Shown piece after piece: positions 44,790 through 53,217 of a stretch of DNA of 64,000 bases. The notes under the pieces are model-generated. The model did no database searches. It was given only the letters and a program-made list of their open reading frames with translations, and was not told the DNA's origin. A program made the translations under genes and the position numbers. Where the stretch lies: positions 62,001 to 126,000 of the forward strand of contig NZ_JACIBK010000004.1 in assembly GCF_014195325.1 (NCBI RefSeq). The letters run 5' to 3'. The first letter of the stretch is position 1; the number at the start of each line of letters is the position of its first letter. Source of the stretch: Rhizobium sp. BK650 (GTDB taxonomy: Bacteria > Pseudomonadota > Alphaproteobacteria > Rhizobiales > Rhizobiaceae).

Positions 44790-45410
44790 ATGACGATCTC
44801 GCGCCGGGGCTTCCTGATCGCTCTGCCCCTTTTCGTTGCCGGTTGCTCGTCGACCACTCTGAACAGCCAGACGAATTACGCCGCACTTCCGGATGAGAAA
44901 TTTCCGCTGAGGCAGGTGCCGATCGATCAGATCAAGCCGGAGCTTCGCCGCACCGAAGTCGCCTACGAGGGCGGCCATGCGCCGGGAACGATCATTATCG
45001 ATACGCCGGCGCGGCGCGCTTACTACGTCCTCGATGAGGGCAGGGCGATGCGTTACGGCGTTGGCGTCGGCCGCGAAGGCCTCGCCTTTGCCGGCAACGC
45101 CTATATCGGCCGCAAGGCGGAATGGCCGAGCTGGACGCCGACGGAAAACATGCAGCGCCGCGAGGAGCGTTATCGCAAGCTCGCCGCCGGCTTGCCGGGC
45201 GGCCCGAACAATCCGCTCGGTGCGCGCGCCATGTATCTCTATCGCGGCGGCAACGACACGCATTTCCGCATCCACGGCACCAACCAGCCACAATCGATCG
45301 GTCTCGCCATGTCGAGCGGCTGCATCCGCATGATGAACCACGACGTGATCGACCTCTATAATCGTGTCGAGGTCGGCGCTAAGGTCGTGGTCATCCAGGC
45401 GACAGCTTGA
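44790..45410 (+). CDS. L,D-transpeptidase (YkuD domain)
   Basis: This 206-aa protein starts with a Tat-like and lipoprotein-like signal (MTISRRGFLIALPLFVAGC), then a YkuD domain: IDTPARRAYYVLDEGRAMRY, the His-containing FRIHGTNQP and the catalytic SSGCIRM. It cross-links peptidoglycan through 3-3 bridges, or attaches lipoproteins to it, as known in Rhizobiales where L,D-transpeptidases support polar growth. The predicted Cys lipid anchor would hold it at the membrane. It stands alone with its own promoter. Confidence 0.88.
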   Translation: MTISRRGFLIALPLFVAGCSSTTLNSQTNYAALPDEKFPLRQVPIDQIKPELRRTEVAYEGGHAPGTIIIDTPARRAYYVLDEGRAMRYGVGVGREGLAFAGNAYIGRKAEWPSWTPTENMQRREERYRKLAAGLPGGPNNPLGARAMYLYRGGNDTHFRIHGTNQPQSIGLAMSSGCIRMMNHDVIDLYNRVEVGAKVVVIQATA

Positions 45411-45616
45411 ACCCTCGTCCCAGACTCGATCCAGCCACCTGGGGCTTCACCTTATCCGGACCGCCTCTATCCTCAGTGTTGTGTGCTTTTGTTGCTGCGT
45501 AGCAAAGCAACGAGATGCCGTGACGAAACAAGAAAAATGTCGCCGACAGAAGTGAATTGACGGGTGGCGCAAGTGCGCTCAGTCTGTTGCGGTCTATTCA
45601 TGTAGGGAGGACCGCT

Positions 45617-45847
45617 ATGCGTAGTATAAGCTTGATAACGTCTGTCGTGGTAGTATCTATGCTCGCCGGTGCTCTACCTGCACTGGCGGCTATCAAGACC
45701 GTTACACAAAGGCCCACGCTTCAGTCACTGCCGGCGGGGCAGGCGGTGCTGTTTAATGACGGTCACTGTCCTGGAGGGCAGATTGCCAAATTCGCGCATA
45801 AACAGAAGTCGAACGAACTCAAAAAATCCTGCGTTCATTTGGACTGA
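45617..45847 (+). CDS. Small secreted protein (76 aa)
   Basis: This 76-aa protein has a strong ribosome binding site (GGGAGG at 45605-45610) and a signal peptide (MRSISLITSVVVVSMLAGALPALA). The mature part, LPAGQAVLFNDGHCPGGQ, ends in a Lys-rich segment with a second Cys (SCVHLD), so a periplasmic disulfide is possible. Similar short exported proteins occur widely in Rhizobiales; the function is unknown. A hairpin follows the stop. Confidence 0.65.
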   Translation: MRSISLITSVVVVSMLAGALPALAAIKTVTQRPTLQSLPAGQAVLFNDGHCPGGQIAKFAHKQKSNELKKSCVHLD

Positions 45848-45875
45848 ACAAAACGGAGATGCACTGGTCTCGCGA

Positions 45876-45907
45876 AAGCCGCCGCAGCTGATGTCTGTCG
45901 GCGGCTT
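45876..45907. terminator. Bidirectional hairpin between convergent genes
   Basis: AAGCCGCCG (45876-45884) and CGGCGGCTT (45899-45907) form a perfect 9-bp stem with a 14-nt loop, centred between the stop codons of the small secreted protein gene and the DMT gene. T-tracts are short on both sides. Confidence 0.45.
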
Positions 45908-45923
45908 CCGTTAGTCGAAACGA

Positions 45924-46829
45924 TTAGCGGCGCTTGGCGGCAATGCCGGTCGAGAGCGCTACGCCGATGCCGGTGATCATGGCGGCGCTGATTTCGGCAA
46001 GACCCGTCGGCTCGCCGAGCAGGAGGCCGCCGCCGAGGGTGGCGAGAACCGGCGTCAGGGCTGTGAAGGCCGCAGCCTGCGTTCCGCCGAGGGTGCGGAC
46101 AGCCGTACCATAGGCGACCATGGCGACGAGGCCGGAAAGAATGCCCTGGCTCAGCACCTGCAGGCCAACTTCCGGAAGCGGGGCTTGCGGCAGTGAGATG
46201 CCAAAGACCAGCGCCAGTACTGCCATGATCAGGAAGGACCAGACGGCAATCAGCGCGCTCGCCTGAATGGCCGTCAGGCCCGAGCGGCGGAAGGCGTGGG
46301 TATAGCTCGCCCAGAGCATGGCACCGGCCGGCAGCATCACGAAGCTCGTCCAGGGCAGGGAAGCATCGGCAAGGCTGCGCACCAGCAGGATCACTACACC
46401 GGCGACGATCGCCATCAGCCCGGCGATCCGCGTGGCATCCGGCCGTTCGCCGAAGAGCAAAACGCCGATCAGGGCGGTGGCGAGCGGCATCGAGCCGCCG
46501 AGCAGTATGCCTGATGAGGCGGCCGGTGTGGAATGAATGGCAAGCGTCGTCACCAGGAAGAAGATCGCACCGCAGCCGGCGACCATGATCGCCAGCAGAT
46601 GCAGCGGCAGCCCCTTCGGCACCAGCCCGGTGCGCAGCCAGATAGGTGAGAGAACGAGGGCCGGGATGCCGAAGCGGATAAGACCGATATCGATCGGGCC
46701 GAGGGGCGTTGCCGCACTGTGGCGCGTCGCCAGAAACCATGTCGACCAGATCAGCACCGTCACGGTGCCGGCGGCATAACCCAATCCCTGCGAAGGCGAC
46801 TTCTCATTGGAAAATGCGATCGTGCTCAT
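45924..46829 (-). CDS. DMT-family (EamA) transporter
   Basis: This 301-aa inner-membrane protein has ten helices in two EamA repeats (GTVTVLIWSTWFLATRHSA at the start, PVLATLGGGLLLGEPTGLAE in the second). Rhizobial relatives export amino acids or other metabolites. It is divergent from an Lrp/AsnC regulator, a common arrangement for amino-acid exporters, which suggests that the regulator controls it. No substrate is evident. Confidence 0.87.
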   Translation of the reverse strand: MSTIAFSNEKSPSQGLGYAAGTVTVLIWSTWFLATRHSAATPLGPIDIGLIRFGIPALVLSPIWLRTGLVPKGLPLHLLAIMVAGCGAIFFLVTTLAIHSTPAASSGILLGGSMPLATALIGVLLFGERPDATRIAGLMAIVAGVVILLVRSLADASLPWTSFVMLPAGAMLWASYTHAFRRSGLTAIQASALIAVWSFLIMAVLALVFGISLPQAPLPEVGLQVLSQGILSGLVAMVAYGTAVRTLGGTQAAAFTALTPVLATLGGGLLLGEPTGLAEISAAMITGIGVALSTGIAAKRR

Positions 46830-46974
46830 CGTTCTGTCCTTTCCTCTGTTCCGGATGTCGTCCGGCTGGAAAGAACATTAGCGCCAGAGGTCGAGGCATG
46901 TCCTTGCTATCTATGGCTCGAAAAACATGATATGCGCAATGATCTGCCAATTTATGACGATGGATTTCGCAATT

Positions 46975-47448
46975 ATGCCAAATCTGGATAAATTCGATAT
47001 TGCCATCCTGAAATGCCTGCAGGAGGATGCGCGCGCCACCAATGTCGAAATCGCCGAGAAGGTGAACCTCTCGCCGTCACCCTGCCTGCGCCGCATCCGC
47101 AATCTCGAGAAGCTCGGCGTCATCCGCCGTTATACGGCCGACATTGATCGCAAGGAGGTGGGGCTTGGCCTCACCGTCTTCGTCGAATTCAAGGTCGCCC
47201 ATCACAGCCGGGAAAATTCCGAGGCCCAACAGGCGGCCCTGCTCGCCATCCCCGAAATCGTCTCCTGCTTCCTGATTTCAGGCACAGCAGACTTCCTGGC
47301 CGAAGTCGTGGTTGAAGATCTCTCTGCCTATGAGCGTCTGCTGACGGAGACGTTGCTGACGCTCCCGAATGTCACCGATATCCGCTCGAATTTCGCCATT
47401 CGCAGTATCAAGACACATGGGCCGCTGAAGCTGCCCGAGCGCAATTGA
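46975..47448 (+). CDS. Lrp/AsnC-family transcriptional regulator
   Basis: This 157-aa Lrp protein has the N-terminal helix-turn-helix (DIAILKCLQEDARATNVEIA, then SPSPCLRRIRNLEKLGVIRR) and the C-terminal RAM effector domain (VFVEFKVAHHSREN to VTDIRSNFAIRSIKT). ATG 46975 is adjacent to the family start (MPNLDKFD); ATG at 46954, 46960 and 46927 are in frame. It is divergent from the DMT transporter with a gap of about 145 bp, which suggests control of that exporter by an amino acid ligand. Confidence 0.87.
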   Translation: MPNLDKFDIAILKCLQEDARATNVEIAEKVNLSPSPCLRRIRNLEKLGVIRRYTADIDRKEVGLGLTVFVEFKVAHHSRENSEAQQAALLAIPEIVSCFLISGTADFLAEVVVEDLSAYERLLTETLLTLPNVTDIRSNFAIRSIKTHGPLKLPERN

Positions 47449-47559
47449 CGCTCATCCTGCATAAGGGGGCGCGCGTAGCGGTTTTGGGTTGGGAATCGCG
47501 TGAAACAGCATCTGAATGCGGATGATCTCAGGCCGGCGGCCTGAAATCTGAAGCCGAAT

Positions 47560-48933
47560 CTAGAGCAGCGTCCCGCTGAGGATGAGTAGCGCCACCGAGA
47601 AGTAGATGACTAGCCCGGTAACGTCGACCAGCGTGGCGACGAAGGGAGCCGATGCCGTTGCCGGATCGAGCCGCAGCTTCTGTAACAGGAAGGGCAGCAT
47701 CGAACCCGACATGGAGCCGAAGGTGACGATACCGACCAGGGCCGCAAACACCGTCAGGCCGACCAGCTGCCAGTGCGGGCCGTAGTCATAGAGCCCGGCC
47801 GTCTGCCAGAAGATCACGCGCAGGAGGCCGACAAGCCCGAGAATGGCGCCAAGCACAATGCCCGTCGGCAGTTCGCGCAGCAGCACCCGCCACCAGTCGG
47901 TCAGCTTCAGTTCCCCAACGGCGAGCGCCCGGATGATGAGCGAGGTCGCCTGCGAACCGGAATTGCCGCCGGAGCTCATGATCAGCGGAATGAAGAGCGT
48001 CAGAACGACGGCCTTTTCCAGCTCGCCTTCGAAATGCTGCATGGCGCTGGCCGTCAGCATTTCGCCGAGGAAGAGGGCGCAAAGCCAGCCGGCCCGCTTG
48101 CGGATCATCCCGCCGAAGCCGATTTTCATATAAGGCCGGCCAAGCGCCTCCATGCCGCCGAATTTCTGGGCGGCCTCAGTCGTGTCCGCAATCATCGTGT
48201 CGATGACGTCATCGACGGTGACGATGCCGAGCACCATGCCGTGATCGTCGACAACAGGCAGCGCCAGTAAGTCGTGCTTACGGATCAGCCGTGCGACATC
48301 TTCCTGCTTCATCAGCGCATTGGCCGAAACCGGAGTGCCCTTCTGTGCGACTGATAGGATGGAGGCATCGGGCTCGCCGGTGATGAGGCGGCGCAACGTC
48401 ACCACATGCAGCAGCGCGCCGGAATTATGGTCCAGCACATATATGGCATAGACGGTCTCGCGGGAGCGTTCGACCTGCCGCACATGGTCCAGCGTCTGGG
48501 CGACGGTCCAGTCGTCGGGCACGCTGACGAATTCCGTCGTCATGATGCTGCCGGCCGTGCGCGGCGGATAGCCCATCAGATGCTGAATGGCGACGCGCAC
48601 CGGTTCTTCCAGGCTGGAGAACAGCCGCACGCGATCCTCGACATCGAGTTCCAACAGGACGTCGGCGACACGGTCGTTGGACATGCCATGCAGCAGGCGG
48701 GCCGAATCCGTGCTGTCCATCAGCGCCAGAATGGCTGGTGCGTTGCGCAGCTCAGGGCGGTCGAGAATATTGACGGCATAGTCCTGCGGCATCCGCGAAA
48801 GGATGCGGCCGGCTTCTGCCGGGGCAAGCCCGTTCAGCGATTCCACGCGCTCGGCGATGGTCGCAACACGGTTGTTATTCATGAAGGCACGAGCGGCATA
48901 GCCGGCCCGCAGAGGGAAGCGGTTAATATTCAT
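47560..48933 (-). CDS. mgtE: Magnesium transporter MgtE
   Basis: This 457-aa protein has an N-terminal superhelical domain (LAPAEAGRILSRMPQ), tandem CBS domains (about residues 140-265, with VDDHGMVLGIVTVDDVIDTM), the plug helix and five membrane helices containing the selectivity-filter region (MSSGGNSGSQATSLIIRALA). It is an Mg2+-gated channel of the inner membrane. The length fits the family. A leader of about 300 bp separates it from the dehydrogenase gene upstream; no M-box-like riboswitch was recognised there. Confidence 0.94.
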   Translation of the reverse strand: MNINRFPLRAGYAARAFMNNNRVATIAERVESLNGLAPAEAGRILSRMPQDYAVNILDRPELRNAPAILALMDSTDSARLLHGMSNDRVADVLLELDVEDRVRLFSSLEEPVRVAIQHLMGYPPRTAGSIMTTEFVSVPDDWTVAQTLDHVRQVERSRETVYAIYVLDHNSGALLHVVTLRRLITGEPDASILSVAQKGTPVSANALMKQEDVARLIRKHDLLALPVVDDHGMVLGIVTVDDVIDTMIADTTEAAQKFGGMEALGRPYMKIGFGGMIRKRAGWLCALFLGEMLTASAMQHFEGELEKAVVLTLFIPLIMSSGGNSGSQATSLIIRALAVGELKLTDWWRVLLRELPTGIVLGAILGLVGLLRVIFWQTAGLYDYGPHWQLVGLTVFAALVGIVTFGSMSGSMLPFLLQKLRLDPATASAPFVATLVDVTGLVIYFSVALLILSGTLL

Positions 48934-49248
48934 TGGCTCGCCTTTCCGTCGATCCGCCGTAGCGTCCGAGCGGGCGAGCCTGGAGCATCAGGTCAGCGCG
49001 CGACGGCCGCGTACGGCAAAGGCAATCGACTGCTACTGTCGCTTGGCATCTTGATGATGGCTCCATTGATATCCGTGCGCGACATATGTCATGCACGTGT
49101 CACACTAGGTGGTCCCGAATGCGGAAAAAGTCAAGCTGATTAAATGTTTAACGCCAGAATGCCGCACCCTCGGCGCGGCATTATAAGTCAGCATCGTTTA
49201 CGCAATATTTCGAAGGCCGGAAGAGGCAGGTTTTCGCTCTCGAAAACC
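48934..49248 (-). other. Spacer between dehydrogenase gene and mgtE
   Basis: These 315 bp hold the 3' hairpin of the dehydrogenase gene, a second hairpin AATGCCGC/GCGGCATT near 49160-49184, and the mgtE leader. A TTGACT at about 49132 on the minus strand is a possible -35 without a good -10. No ORF is seen. Confidence 0.45.
49229..49248 (-). terminator. Hairpin after dehydrogenase gene
   Basis: GGTTTTCG-CTCT-CGAAAACC is a perfect 8-bp stem with a 4-nt loop directly after the stop codon of the minus-strand dehydrogenase gene. The distal arm supplies Ts on the transcript side. Termination is probable but no long T-tract follows. Confidence 0.45.
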
Positions 49249-50262
49249 TCAGAAACCGGCGAGAACCGCCTTGCCCTTCATCTTGCCGCTTTCGACCATC
49301 GCATGCGCCTTTTTCAGGTTTGCGGCATTGATCGTGCCGACAGTTTCCGACAGCGTCGTGCGGATTTTGCCGGCATCGACCAGTTCGGAAATCCGATTCA
49401 GGAGCTTGTGCTGCTCGATCATGTCAGGCGTGCCGAAGAGCGGGCGGGTAAACATCAGCTCCCAGTGAACCGAAACCGCCTTGCGTTTGAAGGGCACGAT
49501 ATCGAACGTCCTGGGATCGTCGATCAGTGCGAAACGGCCCTGCGGGGCCAGCGCCTCGACGATGTCGGCGACGTGTTTGTCAGTATTCGTCGTGGAGAAG
49601 ATGAAGCCCGGTGCGCCGATGCCGAGCGCTTCGACCTGCGGTGCGATCGGCTGCGAGTGGTCGATGACGTGATGGGCGCCGAGTTCTTTCACCCAGGCTT
49701 GCGTTTCCGGGCGCGAGGCCGTGGCAATGACCGTCAGGTCCGTCAGCGCCCGGGCGATCTGAATGGCGATCGAGCCGACGCCGCCCGCACCCCCGATGAT
49801 GAGAAGGGCAGGGGCAGCGCCCGGCACAGGATCGGTGACACGCAGCCGGTCGAACAGCGCTTCATAGGCGGTGATCGACGTCAGCGGCAGGGCGGCCGCC
49901 GCTGCGAAATCCAGGCTTTTGGGTTTGCGGCCGACAATGCGCTCGTCGACGAGCTGGAATTCTGCGTTCGAGCCAGGACGGTTGATGACGCCGGAATAGA
50001 AGACCTCGTCGCCCGGCTTGAACAGCGAGACATCGGAGCCGACGGCCCTGACGATGCCGGCAGCATCGAAGCCCAGAACCCTCAGTTCGTCGGCCGGTGG
50101 CGCCATGCTGGCGCGGACCTTCACGTCGACCGGATTGACGGAGACCGCCTTGATCTCGATGAGGAGATCGTGCCCCCTGGCCTCGGGGGTCGGCAGTTCG
50201 ACATCGATCAGTGAGGTTTCGGCAGCGATCGGCTGCGGGGTCTTGTAAGCGACGGCGCGCAT
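49249..50262 (-). CDS. Zinc-binding-family alcohol dehydrogenase / quinone oxidoreductase-like
   Basis: This 337-aa MDR superfamily protein has the GroES-like N-terminal domain (IEIKAVSVNPVDVKVRAS and LGFDAAGIVRAVGSDV) and the Rossmann domain with IIGGAGGVGSIAIQIAR. The catalytic zinc ligands of true ADHs are not evident, so it is closer to NADPH quinone oxidoreductases of the TIGR02817 group. It is divergent from an HxlR regulator, the arrangement known for QorA-type genes controlled by redox-sensitive HxlR proteins. Confidence 0.87.
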   Translation of the reverse strand: MRAVAYKTPQPIAAETSLIDVELPTPEARGHDLLIEIKAVSVNPVDVKVRASMAPPADELRVLGFDAAGIVRAVGSDVSLFKPGDEVFYSGVINRPGSNAEFQLVDERIVGRKPKSLDFAAAAALPLTSITAYEALFDRLRVTDPVPGAAPALLIIGGAGGVGSIAIQIARALTDLTVIATASRPETQAWVKELGAHHVIDHSQPIAPQVEALGIGAPGFIFSTTNTDKHVADIVEALAPQGRFALIDDPRTFDIVPFKRKAVSVHWELMFTRPLFGTPDMIEQHKLLNRISELVDAGKIRTTLSETVGTINAANLKKAHAMVESGKMKGKAVLAGF

Positions 50263-50344
50263 CTTGGTAACTCCTGTATCTGTTGTACGAGAGCTAGATG
50301 CGACCTATGTTCCGGCAACGCAAGAATGCACAAATTCTGTACGT

Positions 50345-50362
50345 AGTACCAAAAAGGATACT
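50345..50362. promoter_or_regulatory. Putative HxlR operator
   Basis: AGTACC-AAAAA-GGATACT at 50345-50362 is an imperfect dyad that overlaps the ribosome binding site of the HxlR gene. It lies in the divergent gap with the dehydrogenase gene, so one regulator could control both. Confidence 0.35.
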
Positions 50363-50366
50363 GTAA

Positions 50367-50768
50367 ATGTCACGCCCGCGCGCCAAACTGGTCACGAATT
50401 TTCCCGGTTGCCCGGTTGAGGCGACGCTGACTTATCTCGACGGAAAGTGGAAGGGAGTGATCCTTTTCCACTTGATGGACAGGACGTTGCGCTTCAACGA
50501 ACTGAGACGCCATTTGCCTGCCATCACCCAGCGCATGCTGACCAAGCAGCTGCGCGAACTCGAAGATTCCGGCCTGATCTCACGAACAGTTTACCCGGTC
50601 GTACCGCCGCGCGTTGAATATGCGCTGACACCGCTCGGTTCCACGCTGAAGCCTGTCATCCGGGCGCTCGCCGCCTGGGGTGACGAATTCGTCTTCTGCA
50701 GCCCGGAAGGCCGCGAACTGCGTATCGCAAAAGCCTTAGGCGCTCCGGCTGCGGAGCTCCAGGCGTAG
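50367..50768 (+). CDS. HxlR-family transcriptional regulator
   Basis: This 133-aa winged-helix HxlR protein has the conserved Cys in NFPGCPVEATL near the N-terminus, DGKWKGVILFHL, the recognition region LPAITQRMLTKQLRELEDSG and the wing VYPVVPPRVEYALTPLG. In YodB/QorR-type relatives the N-terminal Cys senses quinones or aldehydes. It is divergent from the dehydrogenase gene and its last 33 bp overlap the convergent MFS gene. Confidence 0.88.
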   Translation: MSRPRAKLVTNFPGCPVEATLTYLDGKWKGVILFHLMDRTLRFNELRRHLPAITQRMLTKQLRELEDSGLISRTVYPVVPPRVEYALTPLGSTLKPVIRALAAWGDEFVFCSPEGRELRIAKALGAPAAELQA

Positions 50769-51968
50769 CGACGCCGCGAAAACGAACAGGCCGAGGAAAG
50801 ACAGGACGGCGCCGACATAGCCGGTCGCAGCAAAGCCATAGCCAGCCGCAATAACGAGGCCGCCGAGCCATGCGCCGAGCGCGTTGGCGATGTTGAAGGC
50901 TGAGTGATTGGAGGCGGCCGCCAGCGTCTGCGCATCTGCTGCGACATCCATCAGGCGCGTTTGCAGCGCCGGGCCGGCGGCAAAACCGCAGCCGACGAGG
51001 AAGACGCAAAGCCCGAGCATGTACGGGTTGGCGGCGGTCAGCGAAAACATCGTCAGCACGACGATATTATAGACCAGCGAACCGCCGATCGTGCCGAGCA
51101 ACGACTTGTCGGCAAGCCACGAGCCGATGACATTGCCGGCATTCATGCCGACGCCGAAAAGCACGAGCATAAGCGCAACGGCCGTTTCCGGCAGCATGGC
51201 CACCTGCGTCGTCGTCGAGGCGATATAGCTGAACATGGCAAACATGCCGCCATAACCGACTGCCGCTATGCCAAGCGTCAGCAGGATCTGCGGACGGCGG
51301 AAAGCGGCGAGTTCGCGCAGTGCGCTCGCCCCTTCGGCAACCTTGTCATGCGGCACGTAGAACCAGATGAGCGCGACCGTTACCAGGCCAATCATGCCAA
51401 CGGTGAGGAAGGCCACCTGCCAGTCGAGCGCCTGGCCGAAAAAGGTCGTCAGCGGCGTGCCGAGCAGGGTCGCGACCGTGAGACCAAGCATGACGCGGCC
51501 GACGGCCCGAGCGCGGCGATGCACCGGCACCATGGACGCGGCGACGAGTGCTGCCACGCCGAAATAGGCGCCATGTGGCAGCCCGGTGATGAAGCGCAGC
51601 ACCGTAAAACTCTCGAAGGTCGGCGCGACGGCGCTCAGGATATTGCCCACTGCAAAGAGCAGCATGAGGCAGAGCAGCAGCATGCGCCGCGTCATCTTGG
51701 CTGCCAGCACCGCAATCACGGGTGCGCCGATAACGACGCCGAGCGCATAGGAACTGATGACATAGCCCGCCTGCGGGGTCGTGACCGAGAAAGTATCCGC
51801 CACCTCAGGGAGCAGGCCCATGATGGCGAACTCGCCGGTGCCGATGCCGAAACCGCCAGCGGCAAGCGCCAACTGCACCAGCGCGACGGTCATGGCCGAG
51901 GGAAGCTCTGCCTCCGGCCCAGAATCGATAGGCTCATCGACGGAATCATTGACGGCAACCTGGCTCAC
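50736..51968 (-). CDS. MFS efflux transporter (AraJ/sugar-efflux type)
   Basis: This 410-aa 12-helix transporter has the DHA1 signature GTGEFAIMGLLPEVA at helix 1, AAKMTRRMLLLCLML in loop 2-3 and FITGLPHGAYFGVAA in helix 4. It resembles AraJ/YdhP-type exporters of sugars or drugs. A hydrophilic N-terminal tail of about 25 residues (EPIDSGPEAELPS) precedes the first helix. Its 3' end overlaps that of the HxlR gene by 33 bp on the other strand. Confidence 0.88.
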   Translation of the reverse strand: MSQVAVNDSVDEPIDSGPEAELPSAMTVALVQLALAAGGFGIGTGEFAIMGLLPEVADTFSVTTPQAGYVISSYALGVVIGAPVIAVLAAKMTRRMLLLCLMLLFAVGNILSAVAPTFESFTVLRFITGLPHGAYFGVAALVAASMVPVHRRARAVGRVMLGLTVATLLGTPLTTFFGQALDWQVAFLTVGMIGLVTVALIWFYVPHDKVAEGASALRELAAFRRPQILLTLGIAAVGYGGMFAMFSYIASTTTQVAMLPETAVALMLVLFGVGMNAGNVIGSWLADKSLLGTIGGSLVYNIVVLTMFSLTAANPYMLGLCVFLVGCGFAAGPALQTRLMDVAADAQTLAAASNHSAFNIANALGAWLGGLVIAAGYGFAATGYVGAVLSFLGLFVFAASLRLELRSRSA

Positions 51969-52269
51969 GGGCGATCCTCGGAGGATTTGTGCTTATCGAC
52001 GGCCTCTGGCGTAAGGCGCAGGAGCGTCATTTACATCAGGTGGGCAGAAATGGCGGGAGGCGGAGATATCATCTCCATCGTCCAATCTATCGAATGAGAA
52101 GCTCAAGGTGTCGAGCGCTTTTTTTGCAGTGCAGCGTCCTGCTATCTGCATACGTCCATTGCAATATTTGCGTTTCGTCGATGTGACCGAGAAAACCATC
52201 GCGCTTGAAATCGCAGGTGTTTCGACCATCTCTTGAAGACAGGACAGCGAGGACAGGAACAGGCACCTC
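51969..52269. other. Divergent spacer, nothing recognised
   Basis: These 301 bp separate the MFS gene from the diacylglycerol-kinase-family gene. A T7 run near 52117 is the only visible simple feature. It should hold both promoters; no ORF, repeat or RNA gene was found. Confidence 0.4.
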
Positions 52270-53214
52270 ATGAAGCTCGTCGGCTTTTTCAATCGCGACG
52301 GCGGTACCTTCAGAACGACGGACATGCAGGCTTACGAGAAGCGGGCTGAGGAGGTCTTCCGCGACGCCGGGCATGATTTCGAGGCTATCGTCTTCTCCGG
52401 CAGCGAGATCGTTCCCGCTATGGAGCGGGCGGCAAGGCGCGACGACATCGACGGTATCGTTGCCGGCGGCGGTGACGGCACCATTTCGGCAGCCGCTTCG
52501 ATTGCCTGGAAAAACGGCGTGGCGCTGGGCGTCGTGCCGGCTGGCACGATGAACCTCTTTGCTCGGTCGCTGAAAGTGCCGCTCGATATCTGGCAGGCGC
52601 TCGACGTGCTGGCTTTCGGCGAACTCGACAATGTCGATATCGCCAGCGCCAACGGCCGGCCCTTCATCCACCAGTTCTCTGCCGGCATGCACGCGCGTAT
52701 GGTGCGCTACCGCAATTCCTACAGCTACCGCTCCCGTCTCGGAAAGATGCGGGCCAGTACCCGCGCCGCCTTCGGCGTCGTCTTCAACCCGCCGGAATTC
52801 GAGGTCTCCTTCGAGGCGGCCGGCATGAGGGAGACAAGACGCGTCTCGGCGATATCGGTCTCCAACAACCCCTTCGGCGAAAACGCTTTGCTCTATGCCG
52901 ACAATCTGCGCAGCGGCGAACTCGGCTTTTATACGGCAAAGCCGCTGAAGCCGCTCGGTGTCGCACGGTTGGCGATCGACATGCTGCGCGGCAAGTTCCG
53001 TGAAAACGATGCGGTCATGGTCATGCATCCGGCCGAAGTCTATCTGCATTTTCCGAAGCTGCGCGCTAAGGCGAACTGCGTCATAGACGGGGAACTTCTG
53101 CCGCTCGAGCGCGATGTCACGGTGAAGCTCCATCCGGGCGAACTAAAGGTACTGGTCAAGCAGGGATTGGCTGCTCAGGAAGGCGAGGGAGAGCGGCGCG
53201 AGCCGGCCGCCTGA
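52270..53214 (+). CDS. Diacylglycerol/sphingosine kinase family protein
   Basis: This 314-aa DAGK catalytic-domain protein has the nucleotide-binding motif VAGGGDGTISAAAS and the following PAGTMNLFARSL, then the C-terminal beta-domain with the lipid-binding region (SNNPFGENALLYADN). It phosphorylates a lipid headgroup (diacylglycerol or a sphingoid-like lipid) at the inner-membrane surface. The GGACAGGAAC stretch before ATG 52270 is a fair ribosome binding site. It converges with the diguanylate cyclase gene (3-bp gap). Confidence 0.88.
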   Translation: MKLVGFFNRDGGTFRTTDMQAYEKRAEEVFRDAGHDFEAIVFSGSEIVPAMERAARRDDIDGIVAGGGDGTISAAASIAWKNGVALGVVPAGTMNLFARSLKVPLDIWQALDVLAFGELDNVDIASANGRPFIHQFSAGMHARMVRYRNSYSYRSRLGKMRASTRAAFGVVFNPPEFEVSFEAAGMRETRRVSAISVSNNPFGENALLYADNLRSGELGFYTAKPLKPLGVARLAIDMLRGKFRENDAVMVMHPAEVYLHFPKLRAKANCVIDGELLPLERDVTVKLHPGELKVLVKQGLAAQEGEGERREPAA

Positions 53215-53217
53215 AGC

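Noticed and set aside
48934..49248. Possible M-box (magnesium) riboswitch upstream of mgtE
   Set aside because: The conserved M-box segments could not be found on the minus strand; only simple hairpins are seen.
52087..53133. A 348-aa open frame on the minus strand
   Set aside because: It is antisense to the diacylglycerol-kinase-family gene, whose catalytic motifs are clear.
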